Shown piece by piece: positions 1-13,000 of a DNA stretch of 64,000 nucleotides. The notes under the pieces were generated by a model, which saw only the letters and a program-made list of their open reading frames with translations, ran no database searches and was not told where the DNA came from. Origin of the DNA: Powellomyces hirtus (Eukaryota > Chytridiomycota > Chytridiomycetes > Spizellomycetales > Powellomycetaceae); contig JAHLKG010000007.1 of assembly GCA_025526995.1 (NCBI GenBank), positions 868,001-932,000 of the forward strand. Reading direction: 5' to 3'. A program made the translations under genes and the position numbers. The stretch's first letter is position 1. Each line of letters begins with the position of its first letter.

Positions 1-400
1 CCCGCACGTGGGCTTAGCCATAGCACAACGCGTGTTTTCCATCGCGCCCTCCCCGCAGGCTCAACGCCGAACGACGAACCGAGCGAAAACTCACAAGAGA
101 AAGGCTCCATTTGTTTGCGGCTCGTGGATTTCTTCGCAGTACAATTCTACGGGGCGAGAATACAAAAATATCAGGCCTTTTGCAGAGTGGATAGACGGAG
201 GAACCAGTCTGAAGGATTTTATAACTTGGAACTACTGCTGTTACGAACGGGACAACACCGGCTTCCTTGCGATTTTTGGGTCTTGTTCTCTGGCAACAAC
301 AGCTTGGTCTCCTCTGTACCTTTCTGTTGCAAACCGCCGGAAACCCTATTTTCCATCACTTTGGGAACATTGTTCGCGGGCAGCAGCTTGAAGTCACGAC
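1..400. other. upstream region without a recognised gene
   Basis: Three overlapping open frames run through this stretch on both strands. None resembles a protein I know, and their compositions look like chance translation. It most likely holds the promoter and 5' leader of the gene starting at 401, or the tail of a gene outside the window. Confidence 0.4.
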
Positions 401-2772
401 ATGCAATCATCTCAAGCCCCAGAGCATCCGAAGGAAGGAGCTATCCTGCTACCTCGTCCGTCCGGTCCCAGTCGAGCTGCTGCCGTCCACGACCTCTACT
501 CAGCAGGCCCAGCATCACATCCACCACACGGCCGTCAGTCGGTGCCGCAGCAGCGAACTATAACCGTCTATGACGACGATGCCTACGCAGGCCACAGACT
601 GCTGCCGTTCCCGGAACCAGCTCGCGGGCAGTTATCCCAGCAACAGCAGCTGAGTGCCCAGCAGGCGATCTTCTATAACTCCGCATATAAGCACCAGCAC
701 AGAGAAGCACAGCAGCTTCATCACCTGCAGCTCCAGCAGCCACACCACTTGCCCCACCCGCTGTCTAGTCGAGACCGTCAGCAGGCAGCACTTTTTCCGC
801 ACGAACACCGGAGACCGTCACATGCTCATCAACATCACCCGGGGAGCCCTCATCAGAACCAACATGGCCTCCACTCCAGCAAGCAACGTTTCGAGCCTGA
901 GCGGTTGATAATTGACGAAACGGCAAAATTCCTGCCTCCCAATCATCACCATCACAACCACAGCCGCGAAACCCACGACGAGCATGACCATCGGCGGGAA
1001 CTTGACGATGACTATGCAGACGATCCTGACGCACAATCAAAACATTCCAGTCAGCTGTCGAAGAACTCCCAGCAATCACAATGGAATCGAGAGCTGTTCA
1101 GTCGCTCCACGGCACTCATGGAAGCATCCACGACTGCTACCGACAACACTCCCAAGGCTCGTCATCCACAACACTCAGGCTCATTTGATCGACATGGAAT
1201 GCCGTGTTGGGCTATGACCGCTTCGGATGTACCATCGGTTTCTGGTAGTGAGCGCGCGACGTCCTCTCCGCCTGATTTCATCCCGCCATCTCCGTCTTCC
1301 CCGGTGGACGCGCAAGATGCCGAACGGCAAGAAGTGAAAGCGGCAGAGGAAAATTCTGAAGACACCCGCGCATCGAAGCGTCCTGCTACTGCTGCTGTTA
1401 CTGCTACTACTGCAAATATTACTGCTGCTGCTGCTTCTCTTCCCGTGCCGCGAAAAGCCTTGCTAGGCTCAAATGTCACAACCTTTACAACCATACCAAC
1501 CCCACTTGCAACACCAATCTCATCCACTCCGGGCACGCCGACCGCCGTGGTCACGATCTCCGCAACACCTGTAGCAACCGCAGCTTCTGCATCGTCTACG
1601 GGCGCAACCGCCAACAAGAATAGCCCTGCCAGCACGAATCCGTCTTCTCCGTGGGCACCCACTCTCCCACCCTCCATCCTCCAATCGCGCAACCCAATCA
1701 GCCGGGACGAGTTCATGAAGGTGCTCGACGCCCACGTTGCGGCTGATTCGGCTGCCACTGCCGCCACCGCCACGACCACAACGTCTTCTTCGTCTCTAAC
1801 TATCGCCATCCCCACTACTTCTCCTCTACCAAGCGACGGTCCTCCTCCTCACCTGCAGCATCTCACCATTGACCCGGGCCCTGTGCCAGGCAAGCGCAAA
1901 TGGGATGATTTTGTAGGATCGGCTGCGGTTCAGCAGCAACACCGTCAGCAGCATCAGTCTTTCCCGCAACAGCAGCAGTCACGTCCACATGGGCATCTAT
2001 CACGTGCCGATGCTGCTTCTGCTGTACCAGCTGTGGATGGGCTTGCTAATCCCAGCAAAATGATCAACGCACATGAAGATGAGGGAGCTTTTGTCGAGCG
2101 GCTCGAAACATGGCTGGCTGGCGTCAGTGGAAGAGTCCTGCGAGGTATATTCTTATACAAGCGCCGATGCAGAATCAATTTCAACTGACTAGACTTGCAA
2201 TCTTACTAGACACGACTACGCTTCTCGAGGGCTACGTCACGGGCCTTCATGAGCAGCTGCGAAAAACCTCTCGTTCCCAGACTGACAAACTCGCCTCTCT
2301 ATCCATGATCCAGGAGATTCTAGCGACCGAGAAGGCCGAGAACAAGAGACTGATGGAGGAACGGCGCATCGTAGAGCTCATGGCTGCCCGCGTGCAAGAA
2401 CTTGAAGATAGAATTCTCCAATGTACCAATCCTCCGTCATCTTCCCAAGAGATACCACTAATAAGTCCGCCAGCCCACGACAGTGACGCAGCACTCTCGT
2501 CATTCCGACTCTCTGCCGCTGGCATGCGCGATCCTTCATCCCCTTCTGCTCTCGCTGCCGCCATTGCGAAAACAACGTCACGCATAGCCCGACTGACCAC
2601 CGAACGGGACAAGCTTTCCAAAGACCGCAGTGAAACCGCCCATCAAGCCGCGCGTCTCCTCTTCCGCATCCTCCTCTCTGGTGCATCGACCACGAGCACT
2701 ACGAGCGTGCCCATTGACCTCACGTCAGAAGCTGGAATGGAAGAATTGCTACTTGTGCTGAGCAACACGTAG
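401..2772 (+). CDS. Gln/His/Ser/Thr-rich low-complexity protein with C-terminal coiled coil, function unknown
   Basis: Two exons, 401..2144 and 2210..2772, give about 768 residues; the 65-bp intron has a CTGAC branch-like site and the phases agree. The first 580 residues are low complexity: Gln/His runs (about 60-190), Ser/Thr/Ala stretches (about 320-500) and a second Gln block (about 510-545). Short ordered-looking islands include an ISRDEFMKVLDAHV helix and a GKRKWDDFVG motif. After the intron come helices rich in Glu, Lys, Arg and Leu (about 580-680), which look like a coiled coil, and then a second helical segment near the C terminus. Composition of this kind is common in fungal regulators and scaffolds, but I see no DNA-binding or catalytic domain and do not recognise the family. 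The ATG at 401 is the first in frame. Confidence 0.7.
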
Positions 2773-3090
2773 CATTTTGCCCGCCATTCGCTGTTAGACT
2801 AGAGTAACATGTATATATATCCTTGGACACCGTCGTAGATGACATACTCCCCCCCCCCCCCCCAGCCAGTGGCGTATTCCACATCCGAAGAGTTGCATGT
2901 ATCATTCGAATGGCGTATTGCATTGAATCATATACATCCCATCCAATGATGGTATGCACATCGTGTAGCAAATGTAGGATAGCCCCGATATCATTGTCGT
3001 CCACGAAGTTTAAATGTGCATGTATATAAGTATGAAGGACGTACAGCGGGGATCGCAAGCGTGACAGGAGCACGAGGGGTTGCCGAATTG
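2773..3090. other. convergent 3' intergenic region with poly-C tract
   Basis: This spacer separates two convergent genes. It has a run of 15 C at 2849-2863 and AT-rich sequence that could carry the 3' ends of both transcripts. No coding signal was seen. Confidence 0.5.
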
Positions 3091-4883
3091 CTATAGAATG
3101 ATCTTGTACTTGTGGTCGCGGGGCACCAGATTTACAGCAACGCGACCATCATAGGACACCGAAGCAAAGATCCACGGATCAGCGGCGCTCCACTCGGCTG
3201 CGTAGACACTGTCCTCATGCTGATCGGATGTGCAGACAAGGCCGTCGGTCGGTTTGCCACCGCTGTGATGGAGAGAGTTAGATCGTAGCTCAGCAATCTG
3301 GAGACTCTTTGCCTCGAAAGTTCATAACACAAACATACCCGCCAAACTCGTCGCGCGACGCGTACCCTCTGTCCTCATCGTCTTCGTTATCGGATGAGAC
3401 GTCTGAGAGAGGCGCTGAGGAGATGGAGATGATGCTTTGAAGGTTGACGCGACAGTCGGACCCTGCGGAGAGGAACAGCTGGTCGTGGAAACGGTTGAAA
3501 CTCACGCTCCATACCCTTTTCGCAACAAAAGACAAAGAGCGTCAGCAAAAAGAGCAGAATAACAGAAAAGAAGACTACAGAAGCAGCAGAATATGGCTTA
3601 CCAATGAGTGTGGTCGGACACTTCTTTGATGGGAGTTGTCACGTCGCGGGTATCCCAGAACCGGACGACGCCGTCCACGCCGCCGGTGGCGATGTTGTGT
3701 GGTTTGTTTGGGTTGTGATCTACGCACTTCACGTTCGGGTGGGCGGATGTGATCTCGTATGCCGATCTGGCGAGATTGAGAAACATGTCAGCTTATTGCA
3801 TTGGGGTCGTTGTATTCCCGATTGCTATCCGTACTTTGTCGAGGCGCGAATGTCGTATCCAATCACGGAGGAGCCAACACCAGCGGCAATGACTTCTGCG
3901 TGCGGATTCCAGCTCGCGCACGCGGCTCCTCTAGGAGTGCCATCGACCGGTTTGATGGATATAGTTGTTGTCGGCTACCAGAACATGGAGGGATCAGATA
4001 CGAGGCGTTAATGCCAGCCCGAGGCGATCGAGACCAAGCAACTTACTGTGGCAGATGACGCGGATTCCTTCAGAGCGTACACTCCCAGCGACTGCTTGCT
4101 GCGAGCTACAAGACGGTTTCTCGATCCTGATGGGTCCCATAGTATGCTAAATGACAAATGCCAGACACATTAGACGCAGATACCAGTGATGCGCATGGAA
4201 AGGCCAGCGCGTACTCTTCGATATCTGATGGTCCTGATGTAGCGGCGCTCTCAAAGTACGTGACAGCTTCCATGGAGCCAACATCATTCTTCAGCTTGCC
4301 CATGCTGTCCGAATCAGGCACGGCAAGTCTCCACAAACATGCCTTTGCTGGTTTCGAAGCTACGTGATGCCACAGACGACTCAGCGCGGCATTCTCGACA
4401 GCTAGTTATATACGGCTGGCTGCTGACCTTCTTTATAGACCGTAACCACCAGTTCGGCGCTGGTAGGTGATGGTGCAATGGCTCTAATCTCGTGGTCGTG
4501 TGGGATCTTATGACTCGTTATCATACTCTCGTCTTCATCAAAGTCGATCAGATGTAGCTGATTTGGACAGGATAAATGTCGGTGATTGGACAATGGGATC
4601 GAGGTTCAGCAGCAAATGGATCGGCGAAACATGTGAGTTTCAGAACTCCTCAATTTCACCCTCGGCCAAAACCCTGTTTCCGCCACAAACCTCATTGGTG
4701 TGCTTGTAATCTTGTGTGCCGACAAAAAATCGACTTCGTTCCTGATCTCCCAGCTGAGCTTTCAGACAGCGAGCCTGGTAGGGAAAGGTGATATTCAGGG
4801 CGGACACTAAAGTAACGCGCAAGTCCGTGGCGGGATGTCCATACCTGGTGGTCCAAGCCGTACACGCAACCGTCACTGTCCAT
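3091..4883 (-). CDS. EIPR1: EARP/GARP complex-interacting WD40 protein (EIPR1/TSSC1 family)
   Basis: Nine exons on the minus strand: 4845..4883, 4691..4774, 4557..4428, 4359..4215, 4146..4047, 3974..3835, 3766..3602, 3515..3339 and 3262..3091, giving about 383 residues, close to the family length. Recognition rests on family-specific blocks: a short VYGL start, [78 protein letters not shown] and a C-terminal [15 protein letters not shown] ending in YKIIL. In animals EIPR1 binds the EARP and GARP tethers and acts in endosome recycling and dense-core vesicle sorting; in a fungus a Golgi/endosome tethering role is inferred. The beta-propeller is complete and the phases of all eight introns agree. 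It is transcribed divergently from the thymidylate kinase gene. Confidence 0.93.
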
Positions 4884-5257
4884 TTTGAAGGACTATTCTT
4901 TCCGGCAACGGGAGGTAGGATAGCGGTGAAGTGTGAAAGGTGGGAATACAGAGGTGTGAAAGAGGAAAATACGCAGAACCAGAGTGTACAATGGCGGCGA
5001 ACAAGCAAAAAAAAAAAAAAAAAAAAAAGAAAGGGGGAAAGGACGAGAGACGAGGGAGGCGGAGCGCGTGCGCGTCTGTCCCTGAAAACTGGTTGCCGCG
5101 TCTTCTTTACTTACTTTCTCTTTCGCTGTTTCTCTTAACCCCAGGCAGGAGTAATAATCGAGCTCAAAGGCAGGTAAGCAAGCAACCCTGTGTGGAAACG
5201 CCGCTCTTGTTTGAATCTAGCGTGGTGACCCGTTTGCGTTATTGTAGCTGGTTCAAT
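4884..5257. promoter_or_regulatory. shared divergent promoter EIPR1 / thymidylate kinase
   Basis: 374 bp lie between the two divergent start codons. The stretch holds a run of about 19 A near 5010-5028, the kind of nucleosome-depleting poly(dA:dT) tract often found in fungal bidirectional promoters. The open frame upstream of the kinase ATG is low complexity and is not part of the protein. Confidence 0.45.
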
Positions 5258-5911
5258 ATGATGGGGAAGCAACCGCGAGGTGCTCTAGTAGTCTTCGAGG
5301 GAATTGACCGGTCCGGAAAGACCAGCCAAACCAACTTACTCAATGAAGCCCTTTCCGCCCGCGGCATACCCTCAGCTTTACGACGATTTCCCGACCGCAC
5401 AACGCCGACAGGCCTTTTGATATCGAGCTACCTGGAAGGGCAAAAGAATCTATCGGACCAAGTGATCCATCTGCTGTTCTCGTCCAACCGATGGGAAGCA
5501 ACAAATGAGATGAAAGAGATGCTTGAAAGCGGAACCACGCTAATTGTGGATCGTTATGCGTATTCGGGCGTCGCCTATACTGCTGCCAAAGGAGCTGCCG
5601 ATCTCGACTGGTGCAAGGCTCCCGACCGAGGATTGCTGACTCCTGATCTGGTGATATATTTTGATATCCCAACATCCGTTGCGGCAAGCCGTGCGGAATA
5701 TGGGGGAGAGAGATACGAGAAAGTGGAGTTTCAGGAGAAGGTTCGATCTCAGTTTGCGAAGCTTGGTGAAGGAGACAAGAGATGGGCAATGGTCGATGCA
5801 GCTAGACCCGTGGAAGATATCCACGAAGCTGTTCTTGGCTTGGCGCTCGAAGCCGTGGAGCGTGCAAAGAACGAGCCTTTAAGGGAGGACTTGTGGGTCT
5901 CTGATTCCTGA
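5258..5911 (+). CDS. CDC8: thymidylate kinase (dTMP kinase)
   Basis: Single exon of 217 codons, the usual length for eukaryotic dTMP kinase. It phosphorylates dTMP to dTDP with ATP, an essential step in dTTP supply. The P-loop FEGIDRSGKTSQ is at about residues 14-25, the DR(Y) substrate/Mg motif VDRYAYSG at about 95-102, and the lid region DWCKAPDRGLLTPDLV follows at about 114-130. FPDRTTPTG near 47-55 carries the conserved nucleotide-binding Arg. Tandem ATGs at 5258 and 5261 precede the domain; the open frame extends to 4940, but that part is poly-Lys and spurious. The yeast homologue is CDC8 and the human one DTYMK. Confidence 0.95.
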   Translation: MMGKQPRGALVVFEGIDRSGKTSQTNLLNEALSARGIPSALRRFPDRTTPTGLLISSYLEGQKNLSDQVIHLLFSSNRWEATNEMKEMLESGTTLIVDRYAYSGVAYTAAKGAADLDWCKAPDRGLLTPDLVIYFDIPTSVAASRAEYGGERYEKVEFQEKVRSQFAKLGEGDKRWAMVDAARPVEDIHEAVLGLALEAVERAKNEPLREDLWVSDS

Positions 5912-6686
5912 AGGTCATCAAGAACACCATTCGACAACTCGCCCTCCCGAGCCACGCAGACTCACTGCGGGCCGGACATCCATTGCAGCTCCCGGGCTGA
6001 ATAAAATCAAAGCCGTCTTTCATAGTACGGCCAAACCCCGGCAAACTAGACATGGACATAGTGCTCAAACTGATCCGCAGGCATCGAGATTCTACGATAC
6101 TCCGTCATTCTCGCCCTCCCTGCAATCCTTCCCAGCTTCCCAACATATAGCGATGATGTTGTATGTAATGGACATATGATCTGGCGAAACTGTAATCAAA
6201 TCACGGACATGGAGACGTTCTCCCGAGTTCGTATAGCCCCGCCACACGTCGAGACTTCCACTTGTGGTGGGTCCTTTCCTCTTCCGCAAATTTACTATAC
6301 CAGTGATGGATGTTTTCCTACCCGCGAAATACCCCATCATGCGAACCCATCAGCGTGTTGACGATGGAAGGATCGAGATTCGTGCCCAGCGAAATGGCAG
6401 GTTAAGCCACGAATAACCCAGGACCGGGTATGCGGTAACGTGTTTGTTCTGGTAACACAAAAGACACGGCGATTAGGTTACCGCCGATCTTACTTTCCCC
6501 TTTCACACCCCTTTCACACCGCTCCTTTTCCCTTCCCCGCTTGTTTGTTTGTTTGTTTGTTTACTTGTTTCCGCTTTGCTGTCGTCCTCGTCCCTTGATT
6601 TCGCAATTGCTTCCAAGTTCTTCTCTCCTTCCCAATCCTCCGCCTCCCGCCATTGGCTTTGACCACTTGTCAAGTCTCCAACAAGC
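5912..6686. other. intergenic region with TTTG microsatellite
   Basis: No gene was recognised in these 775 bp. A tetranucleotide (TTTG) repeat of about five units lies at 6541-6562, in the pyrimidine-rich upstream region of the TLC-domain gene. The open frames here lack protein-like composition. Confidence 0.45.
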
Positions 6687-7627
6687 ATGGCCGGCTACGA
6701 TGACGACGAGGCAGATGACTTCTGTACGGTGCTGGGCTATCAAGCTCTAATCTCGTCCTTTGTCGCCTTCGTCTTTATACGCCACGGCCTCATTCCCATG
6801 CTGCTCAACAAATTGAGAGGAAGCACACTCAACAAAACGCAACGCGGACTTCTCGCCAACCACCTCATCTCCTACCTTCACGCATTGTACTCGACAAATG
6901 TGGTCCTTGCGCTGTTCTTCAACTACCCGTCCTTGTTTGTTGACTTGCAAGGCGTCCGGAGCGGGGCCGCTGCGGTGGATGCTGCGAGGAAAGCGCTAGC
7001 GTTCTCAACTGGCTACTTTTACGCCGATTGTTTCGATATGCTGGTTACTGGCGTGTACCGCAACAACTTGGGCATTTGGGGGCACCATGCTGCGGTATGT
7101 TGTACAATACTTCCCGAAGTTTGAGAAATCTTGAAGTCCCAAACGTAAACTGATGGTTCCTTGTTACACAGGCCCTGGTATGTTATACTGCCTCTCTGCA
7201 TACATGTCTTCTGTATCCGTACCTGGTCTTCACGCTGATCGTGGAGCTGAACAGCATCTTCCTGCACCACCGGAAAGTGCTGGCATTGTACTACCCGATG
7301 GACAAGATAGCGATGCCGGAGACCCTGTCACAAACCTACGACATTGCGACCAAATTGCTGCTTTGGACATTCCCGCCAACTCGACTCGTTGCTAACCTGT
7401 ACATCCTGTATGCGGTTGTTATGGACCGGAAAACGTGGGAAGCGCCGTCATGGACGTGGACACTGGCCTTTGTCGGAATGCTGGTGGTGACGTATTACAA
7501 CTTTGGACTGTGGTCACAAGTAAAGAAGAGCGTCGAACGGGACCGTGCCAAGCGCGCGAACGCAGCAGGAGCGGAGAAGAAATCTGACGATTGGGTTGGC
7601 CAGTCCGGAACCGAGTTGATCGATTAG
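6687..7627 (+). CDS. TLC (TRAM-LAG1-CLN8) domain multi-pass membrane protein
   Basis: Exons 6687..7094 and 7172..7627 give about 287 residues; the 77-bp intron falls in phase 0. About six hydrophobic segments are visible, at roughly 17-38, 63-83, 105-125, 135-157, 185-210 and 225-245. The HALYSTNVVLALFF block, YFYADCFDML, the GIWGHHAA histidine motif, and FLHHRKVL are typical of TLC proteins of the TLCD/TMEM56 type rather than of ceramide synthases, which carry a longer Lag1p motif. Proteins of this class sit in the ER or plasma membrane and influence membrane lipid composition. Substrate or activity cannot be read from the sequence. The C terminus is charged and ends after a short cytosolic tail. 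Confidence 0.85.
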
Positions 7628-7789
7628 AGATATACACATACACACACACGAAGACTGGGCGCGCACAGGGACTTCACATAATTTTGGTCAAGCGTTCTTA
7701 CATTTTTGATGACCTATTTTTCACATATATAGTTTGCATTCGCACTCTAAGATCTAATTTCTGTGAGCTATCTCCTTCAATAACCGGCC

Positions 7790-8662
7790 CTATTCTGACA
7801 TGGCTCGGGTGGCTCGGGTGGCTGGCAGTGTCATCCTATCCTGCCTCGCTTTGTCATGGCCGCTTTGCGTGCCCACACCTTCAACAGTGGTGCCGCTCCT
7901 TCCTTTCCATGCCGCAGCCGAGGCTGTAGATTGAAGCACACGGACGGTTCGCTCCAACGTTGCTGCTAGCTCGACGTTGCGGACCTCTATAGAGTGCGCA
8001 CGACGGCGCTCGTCGGACACCATTCGGTTGGCTTCCTGGAACAAGGCTTGCGATAGGGATTCCAGCTCGGACATAAGATCAGCTTTCTCGTTGGCTAGGG
8101 TCTCTGTGGAAGATGCCTGTGCAAGCGAGACGGGATACGACACATGAGAGTTGAATCAAAATGTGACTACAAAGAAGTCACAAAGATCTTCATCCTTCAC
8201 AGTCACCAACACGTCTCATCGCTAATTATTACGCAACCTTTTCGCACACAACTCTGCACGTACCAGCGCACGACATAACTTTTCCCGTTCTCTCAATTCC
8301 CATCGCGTACGCTCCAGATCGCTTTCCAGCTTTTGACATCGCTGACATGCCTCACCATCTTTTTGGGTTGACGGTTGTAAAAGAGCAGACGATGCTGGCG
8401 ACGCTAGTGCAGCGGAAGAGCTCGATGGAGTGTTTTGGCGGGACTTGAATAAACTAAATGGACTGAAGCCCCAGGCAGTCTCTGAAGTGGGTCGAGTTGG
8501 TATTTGCCCGTTGTTAGGCTTGGCTTTCATGGCTGAGGAAGCAGTTCTAGCGGATCCATGCCGTGAATGACTGGTATCATCTTTATCCTCGTCATCATTG
8601 TATTTATCGTCGTGCAGCGTTCCTATACTGCCGTAATGACAGTCTTCGGCGCCGTTGTACAT
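7790..8662 (-). CDS. Sec2/Rabin8-like Rab GTPase exchange factor
   Basis: Exons 8662..8264 and 8116..7790 give about 241 residues. The 147-bp intron has a GTACGT donor and a TTGCACAG acceptor, in phase 0. The N-terminal 90 residues are acidic, then Ser-rich. A coiled coil starts at about residue 100 with a CQRCQKLESDLE segment. Across the intron it reaches the signature EKADLMSELESLSQALFQEA followed by NRMV, which matches the Sec4/Rab8-binding coiled coil of yeast Sec2 and human Rabin8. Such proteins exchange GDP for GTP on Sec4-type Rabs to drive exocytosis. The C terminus is shorter than yeast Sec2 and lacks a visible Sec15- or PI4P-binding region; an extra 5' exon is possible. The ATG at 8662 is the first in the open frame. 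Confidence 0.72.
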
Positions 8663-10058
8663 GAGAGCTAGGGTTTTGCGCGCTTTCCTGCGTGCGTTTC
8701 TATTGCGGTGCTTGGCGAATCTTTGACATATCCGGCGTGCATCAAGAAAAAATAAAGGTGTTACTATTTTGGGAGCGTTTCCTCCTTCGTTGCGTCCTTT
8801 CTCTTTGAGATTTGGAACCTTCTCTCCGCCCTGCTGACTAAGCAGAAGCGCCGGAGGTTGCTGCGCATTTCACTTACGGCTCAGGGGCATACCAATTCGT
8901 TCTATGCCCACAATTGTAACCCATTTTTGGCTATGAACGGTTATTTCAATTGCTCGAATCCTGGCACGACCGATACGGAAAGGTGCACAGAACCAGAACC
9001 CGGCATTCTCAGACATGACAAGCAATCCTTTGAGACCGAGTAGTCAGGTACCTCTGAAGCAACTGTATTTGTGCAAAAGTGTGGATTGTTAAGTACGAGT
9101 TTCTTACTTTACGCGTCTTCACTGAACCCATGCAGCTGCTAGAGTTACAATAAATAGCACCACCGAGACGAGGAGGGTATATCAATCGCCCCGGCATCGA
9201 TGACAAGCTGTTGGACCAGAAGACCCAGAAAGGAGCTGGAACCGACACTGATAAATTTAATCAAGCTGCACAGCCACCAGCGCGTCCAACTCGCTTGCAA
9301 GTACGCTCTGGTGTATCAACTAGGTGCATCTCCTTCACTGGCTTTGACGGTTCCGGTCAGTGCGAGATGGGAGCAGAAAGCTGCGCAGGCCAACCACATT
9401 CAAGAACCACCCCGCACCATTCGATATCTGTCCATTTAGTCCGTTATTTGATAAAGAACATATGCATGTACCAGTAGACATCAATAACACCCGTTCTCCG
9501 AGGATCAATTTACAGATGGGACCAAAGTCTGTAATCTGCGAATTGGATGAAAGTTATTCCTGAAACACGGTTCCTTAATATAGCCACTGGTGGGCGCGTT
9601 GTTTGGCTTGTTGGATGGATCCACAAACGCCAGGGAGGGAGTGACTCACTCGAATTGAAAGGCGTCTGTCCGCCACGCCGCGCAGCCATTCCGCCGCCCC
9701 CATTGAATAACAATTCAACGCCTTCCTTTTCCTTCTCACGTCAAAGTATTCACCCGGGCTGAACTTGCATGACATTTCGTTGTCGATACACAGATTCTCG
9801 CCAACCTCACGGGTCGCAGGAATCTTTCGTTAGAGTCGTCTCCGCACCTGGAAACAACTATATTGCGCTTTCCCCGATATATCTATACACACCCGCTGCG
9901 CACCACGGAACGGACGGACGAGCGAGCTTTGGAGAGACATTAGGAGACTGGTTGCGATAAACGTGTGATCCGCAAACGACGGAGGGAAGCTGGGACGTAC
10001 GCAAAGCACCTGCAGTTCAGGTCGAGCCATTTGAGCAAAGCCTCTCAACACGCCCGCT
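8663..10058. other. long intergenic region, no supported gene
   Basis: 1.4 kb separates the Sec2-like gene from CDC24. Several small open frames occur (for example around 9009-9248 minus and 9211-9477 plus), but none shows a recognisable domain or codon pattern. A possible 45-bp intron-like segment near 9062-9106 on the minus strand does not lead to a convincing protein. The last few hundred bases probably hold the CDC24 promoter. Confidence 0.45.
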
Positions 10059-13000
10059 ATGGAGATCGCTCGTCCGCAGCAAACGTCGGGAACGACGGCG
10101 GCCGTTTCGCTATATCAACAAACCATGTCCCTGATCGAAAAGCTGTATTCCCTCCCTGGCTTTGACCTCTACCTTTTTCCGCAAGGCCTGGACGCGTACG
10201 CCAACAACTCGAACGCGATTGCTCCTTTCGAAATCATTTGGTCGTGTTTTCGTCTCGGGTCGCCCTTTTGTCACTTGTACAACCAGCTGAGACCAAGGAA
10301 GCGACTGTTTGTGCCCGATGTCCCGGCTGTCACCCCGCCATACAACAACACATGCAAGAAGGCTGTCTACGAGTTTATCGTTGCTTGTAAGGCGGAGCTG
10401 CAACTGTCCGACAAAGAGCTGTTCTCCATCTCTGGCCTCTACAAGGATGATACTAATGAGTTCGTTAAGGTATGTTGATCGGCTAAACTGCGCAAAGACT
10501 AGGAAAGAGAAAGCAGTGCGGGCTGTTCCGTGTAAAGTGTTGCGAAGCGAGAAGACTAGTCAATAGGCGGGATGCTGATGAACGTCTTCTGGTTTGGTAT
10601 CCTTTTCACAACAGCTTGTCGACACGATCGCGATAGTCGTGCAAAAGATTGAAGACATGGGCTTGTTTCCCCCTCCCCGCCCTTTACCTTTTTCGATGCC
10701 TTCTCTAAATGGAGCAGCCAATGCACCGTCCGATAACCGCGCAAAGGTTGTAGCGGAAATGCTCAACACTGAGAGAATGTATTCCACAGACCTTGAAAAG
10801 CTGCAGGTACAGTTGATATTTGCTTGATTCGACATCATGTCAGGGAGATTGTGCTGATGCTCTTTTTCTAGCGATATCAACGTGAATTGCAAAGTCAAAA
10901 CATTGTTCCGCGAGATATGATCCTACAGCTGTTTGCGAATCTGGACGAGCTGCTGGACTTTCAGCGGCGATTTTTGCTACAAATGGAGGCCACATTGAGT
11001 TTGCCGGCAAATGAGCAACGAGTTGGTCAGCTCTTTGTGCAAAACGTAAGTTGTGAGGTCTCGAAACCGTTCTTCTTTGGTGTGCTAAACTTTTAATTAC
11101 AGGAGCAAGCTTTCTCCGTATATATCCCATTTTGTGGCAACTATCAGCTTGCAACGCAATTAGCAGCGGATAACGCTGCACAGCTGCAGAAAGTGCCCGA
11201 TATGGATCCTATCCGTGGACTGCCCTCGTACCTGATCAAACCAGTTCAGCGAGTTTGTAAATACCCACTTTTGCTCACTGTAAGTGAAGAACGCAAAGAT
11301 GTTCGTCAGTCACCATCACCGTTTGCTGACGTTTGCTTTTAAAATTTGACAGGAATTGATCAAGTTCACGGACGCCGACAGCTATCCATACATGAGCGAG
11401 TTGAAAGACGGCCTCGCTGCTATCAAGCGGGTCACGGACTTGGTCAATGAGGAGAAGCGTCAGGACGAGAATCGACGAATAAAAGCTGACGTCTTTGAAC
11501 GCGTAGAAGACTGGAAGGTAAGCGTCTCATCTGAAACGGGAATGGGAATGCGGGGTATCTCAACTCACTGCGGCTCTTTAGGGATTGAACATTGCCGAAT
11601 TTGGTAGTTTACTGCTGTCTGATAAGTTTCCAATGAACAATGGCGAAGCAGAGAAAGACTTTGAGTTATTCCTATTCGAAAACATATTGCTGTGCTGCAA
11701 AGACACCGGGAAGAAACGCAAGAGCAAAAAGGGAACCAAGGACGATGCAACGGTTTTCGCTCTGAAAGGCAACATCTACATCGAGCGTATGGACAGTATT
11801 GCGGATGAAACTATTCCAGCACAACAGCGCTTCCAACTGAAAGTTTTTTGGCGGGATGGCATGGACATGGAATCATTCGTGCTGCGATGCAGAAATGCGG
11901 AGCAAGTGAACCTGTGGAAGGGACGAATCGAAGGCTTATTGCAAGTGGAGCGGATGCGGAAAATGTCTTTGAGGGAGACGAATTCGTATACCAGGTCCAC
12001 ACAGTTGCATCCCGACATTACTCGGGGAATGGCACGAGCACCAGGGTCTATGATGCAGTACGAAGACGAACGAACGTCGCGATCTGAACGCTACGAGGTT
12101 GCTCCTTCGCCAAGCAACGAGTACCCGAACGTCGTCATTCGGTCAAAATCCATCCCTTACAATTACTATCCTGGTGGGGCGCCCCTGCAAAGCCCATATC
12201 CAATGGAAAGTGATCTACCATCGTCTTCATCGCGGAAAAGTGCACCTGCCAAACCACGATCGTCTGCGTATGGGTCGGACTATCAATACAGTCGGTCTCG
12301 AGGACGGAGCACATCCCCTCCGCCACACGGACGTATTGCACGGGATTCCAGTCCACCACCGCCCATGCCAGCGAACGCCACAAGTCCATCGATACCGAGC
12401 GCCTCCCCATCGCAGTACGATATGAATTATATGGAGCGTAAACGGGAGCGGAGCCGATCGCGCCCACGGGAAGAGATTCCCAGAGGACTGCCCTTTCCGC
12501 CACAAATACCCTTGCCCGACTTGCCAACTCTCACCATCAACAATGGCCGCATGCCACCGTCTGCGCCTCTGCCAAGTCTCCCCGATGCGCGTCGCCCGAG
12601 CAGATCGGACCGCGGGTATTTTGATGGCTACGAGCCAACAAGCTCAGACCAAATCATGGTTGGTGGGCGGCGCGGTGATGTCAGCCCGCTCTCCGAACTG
12701 CCACCCTCTCCTCCTGCGTCCATGCCAAGCTCGCCAATAGGACAACGAAAGTCGAGCATGCTTCCACCGCCCATCATGACTGGACGAAGCGTGACCAGCC
12801 CTTATCCGTTGTCCCAACTTGCGGCGGGCGAACCGCCCTCGATGAACTTGCGTGCGGATCCCCGTGCCTACGACATACCGCAACAGCAACATTCGCAGCA
12901 GCAGCAGTACACTTCTCGTTCATATGAAAATGGACGCTCCAATCCCGAGGTGCGCGCTTACGACTCCGGGTCGGCAGCGACCAGGCCAGGTCTACCCTAC

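Noticed and set aside
8..573. Overlapping open frames at the window start
   Set aside because: No domain or conserved composition; one overlaps the real gene start at 401 in another frame.
1162..1815. 217-codon open frame on the minus strand
   Set aside because: It is the complement of the low-complexity Ala/Thr/Ser region of the plus-strand gene at 401-2772; repeats make both strands open.
4940..5257. N-terminal extension of thymidylate kinase
   Set aside because: It is built on a poly-A tract and has no similarity to the kinase family; the ATG at 5258 sits right before the P-loop.
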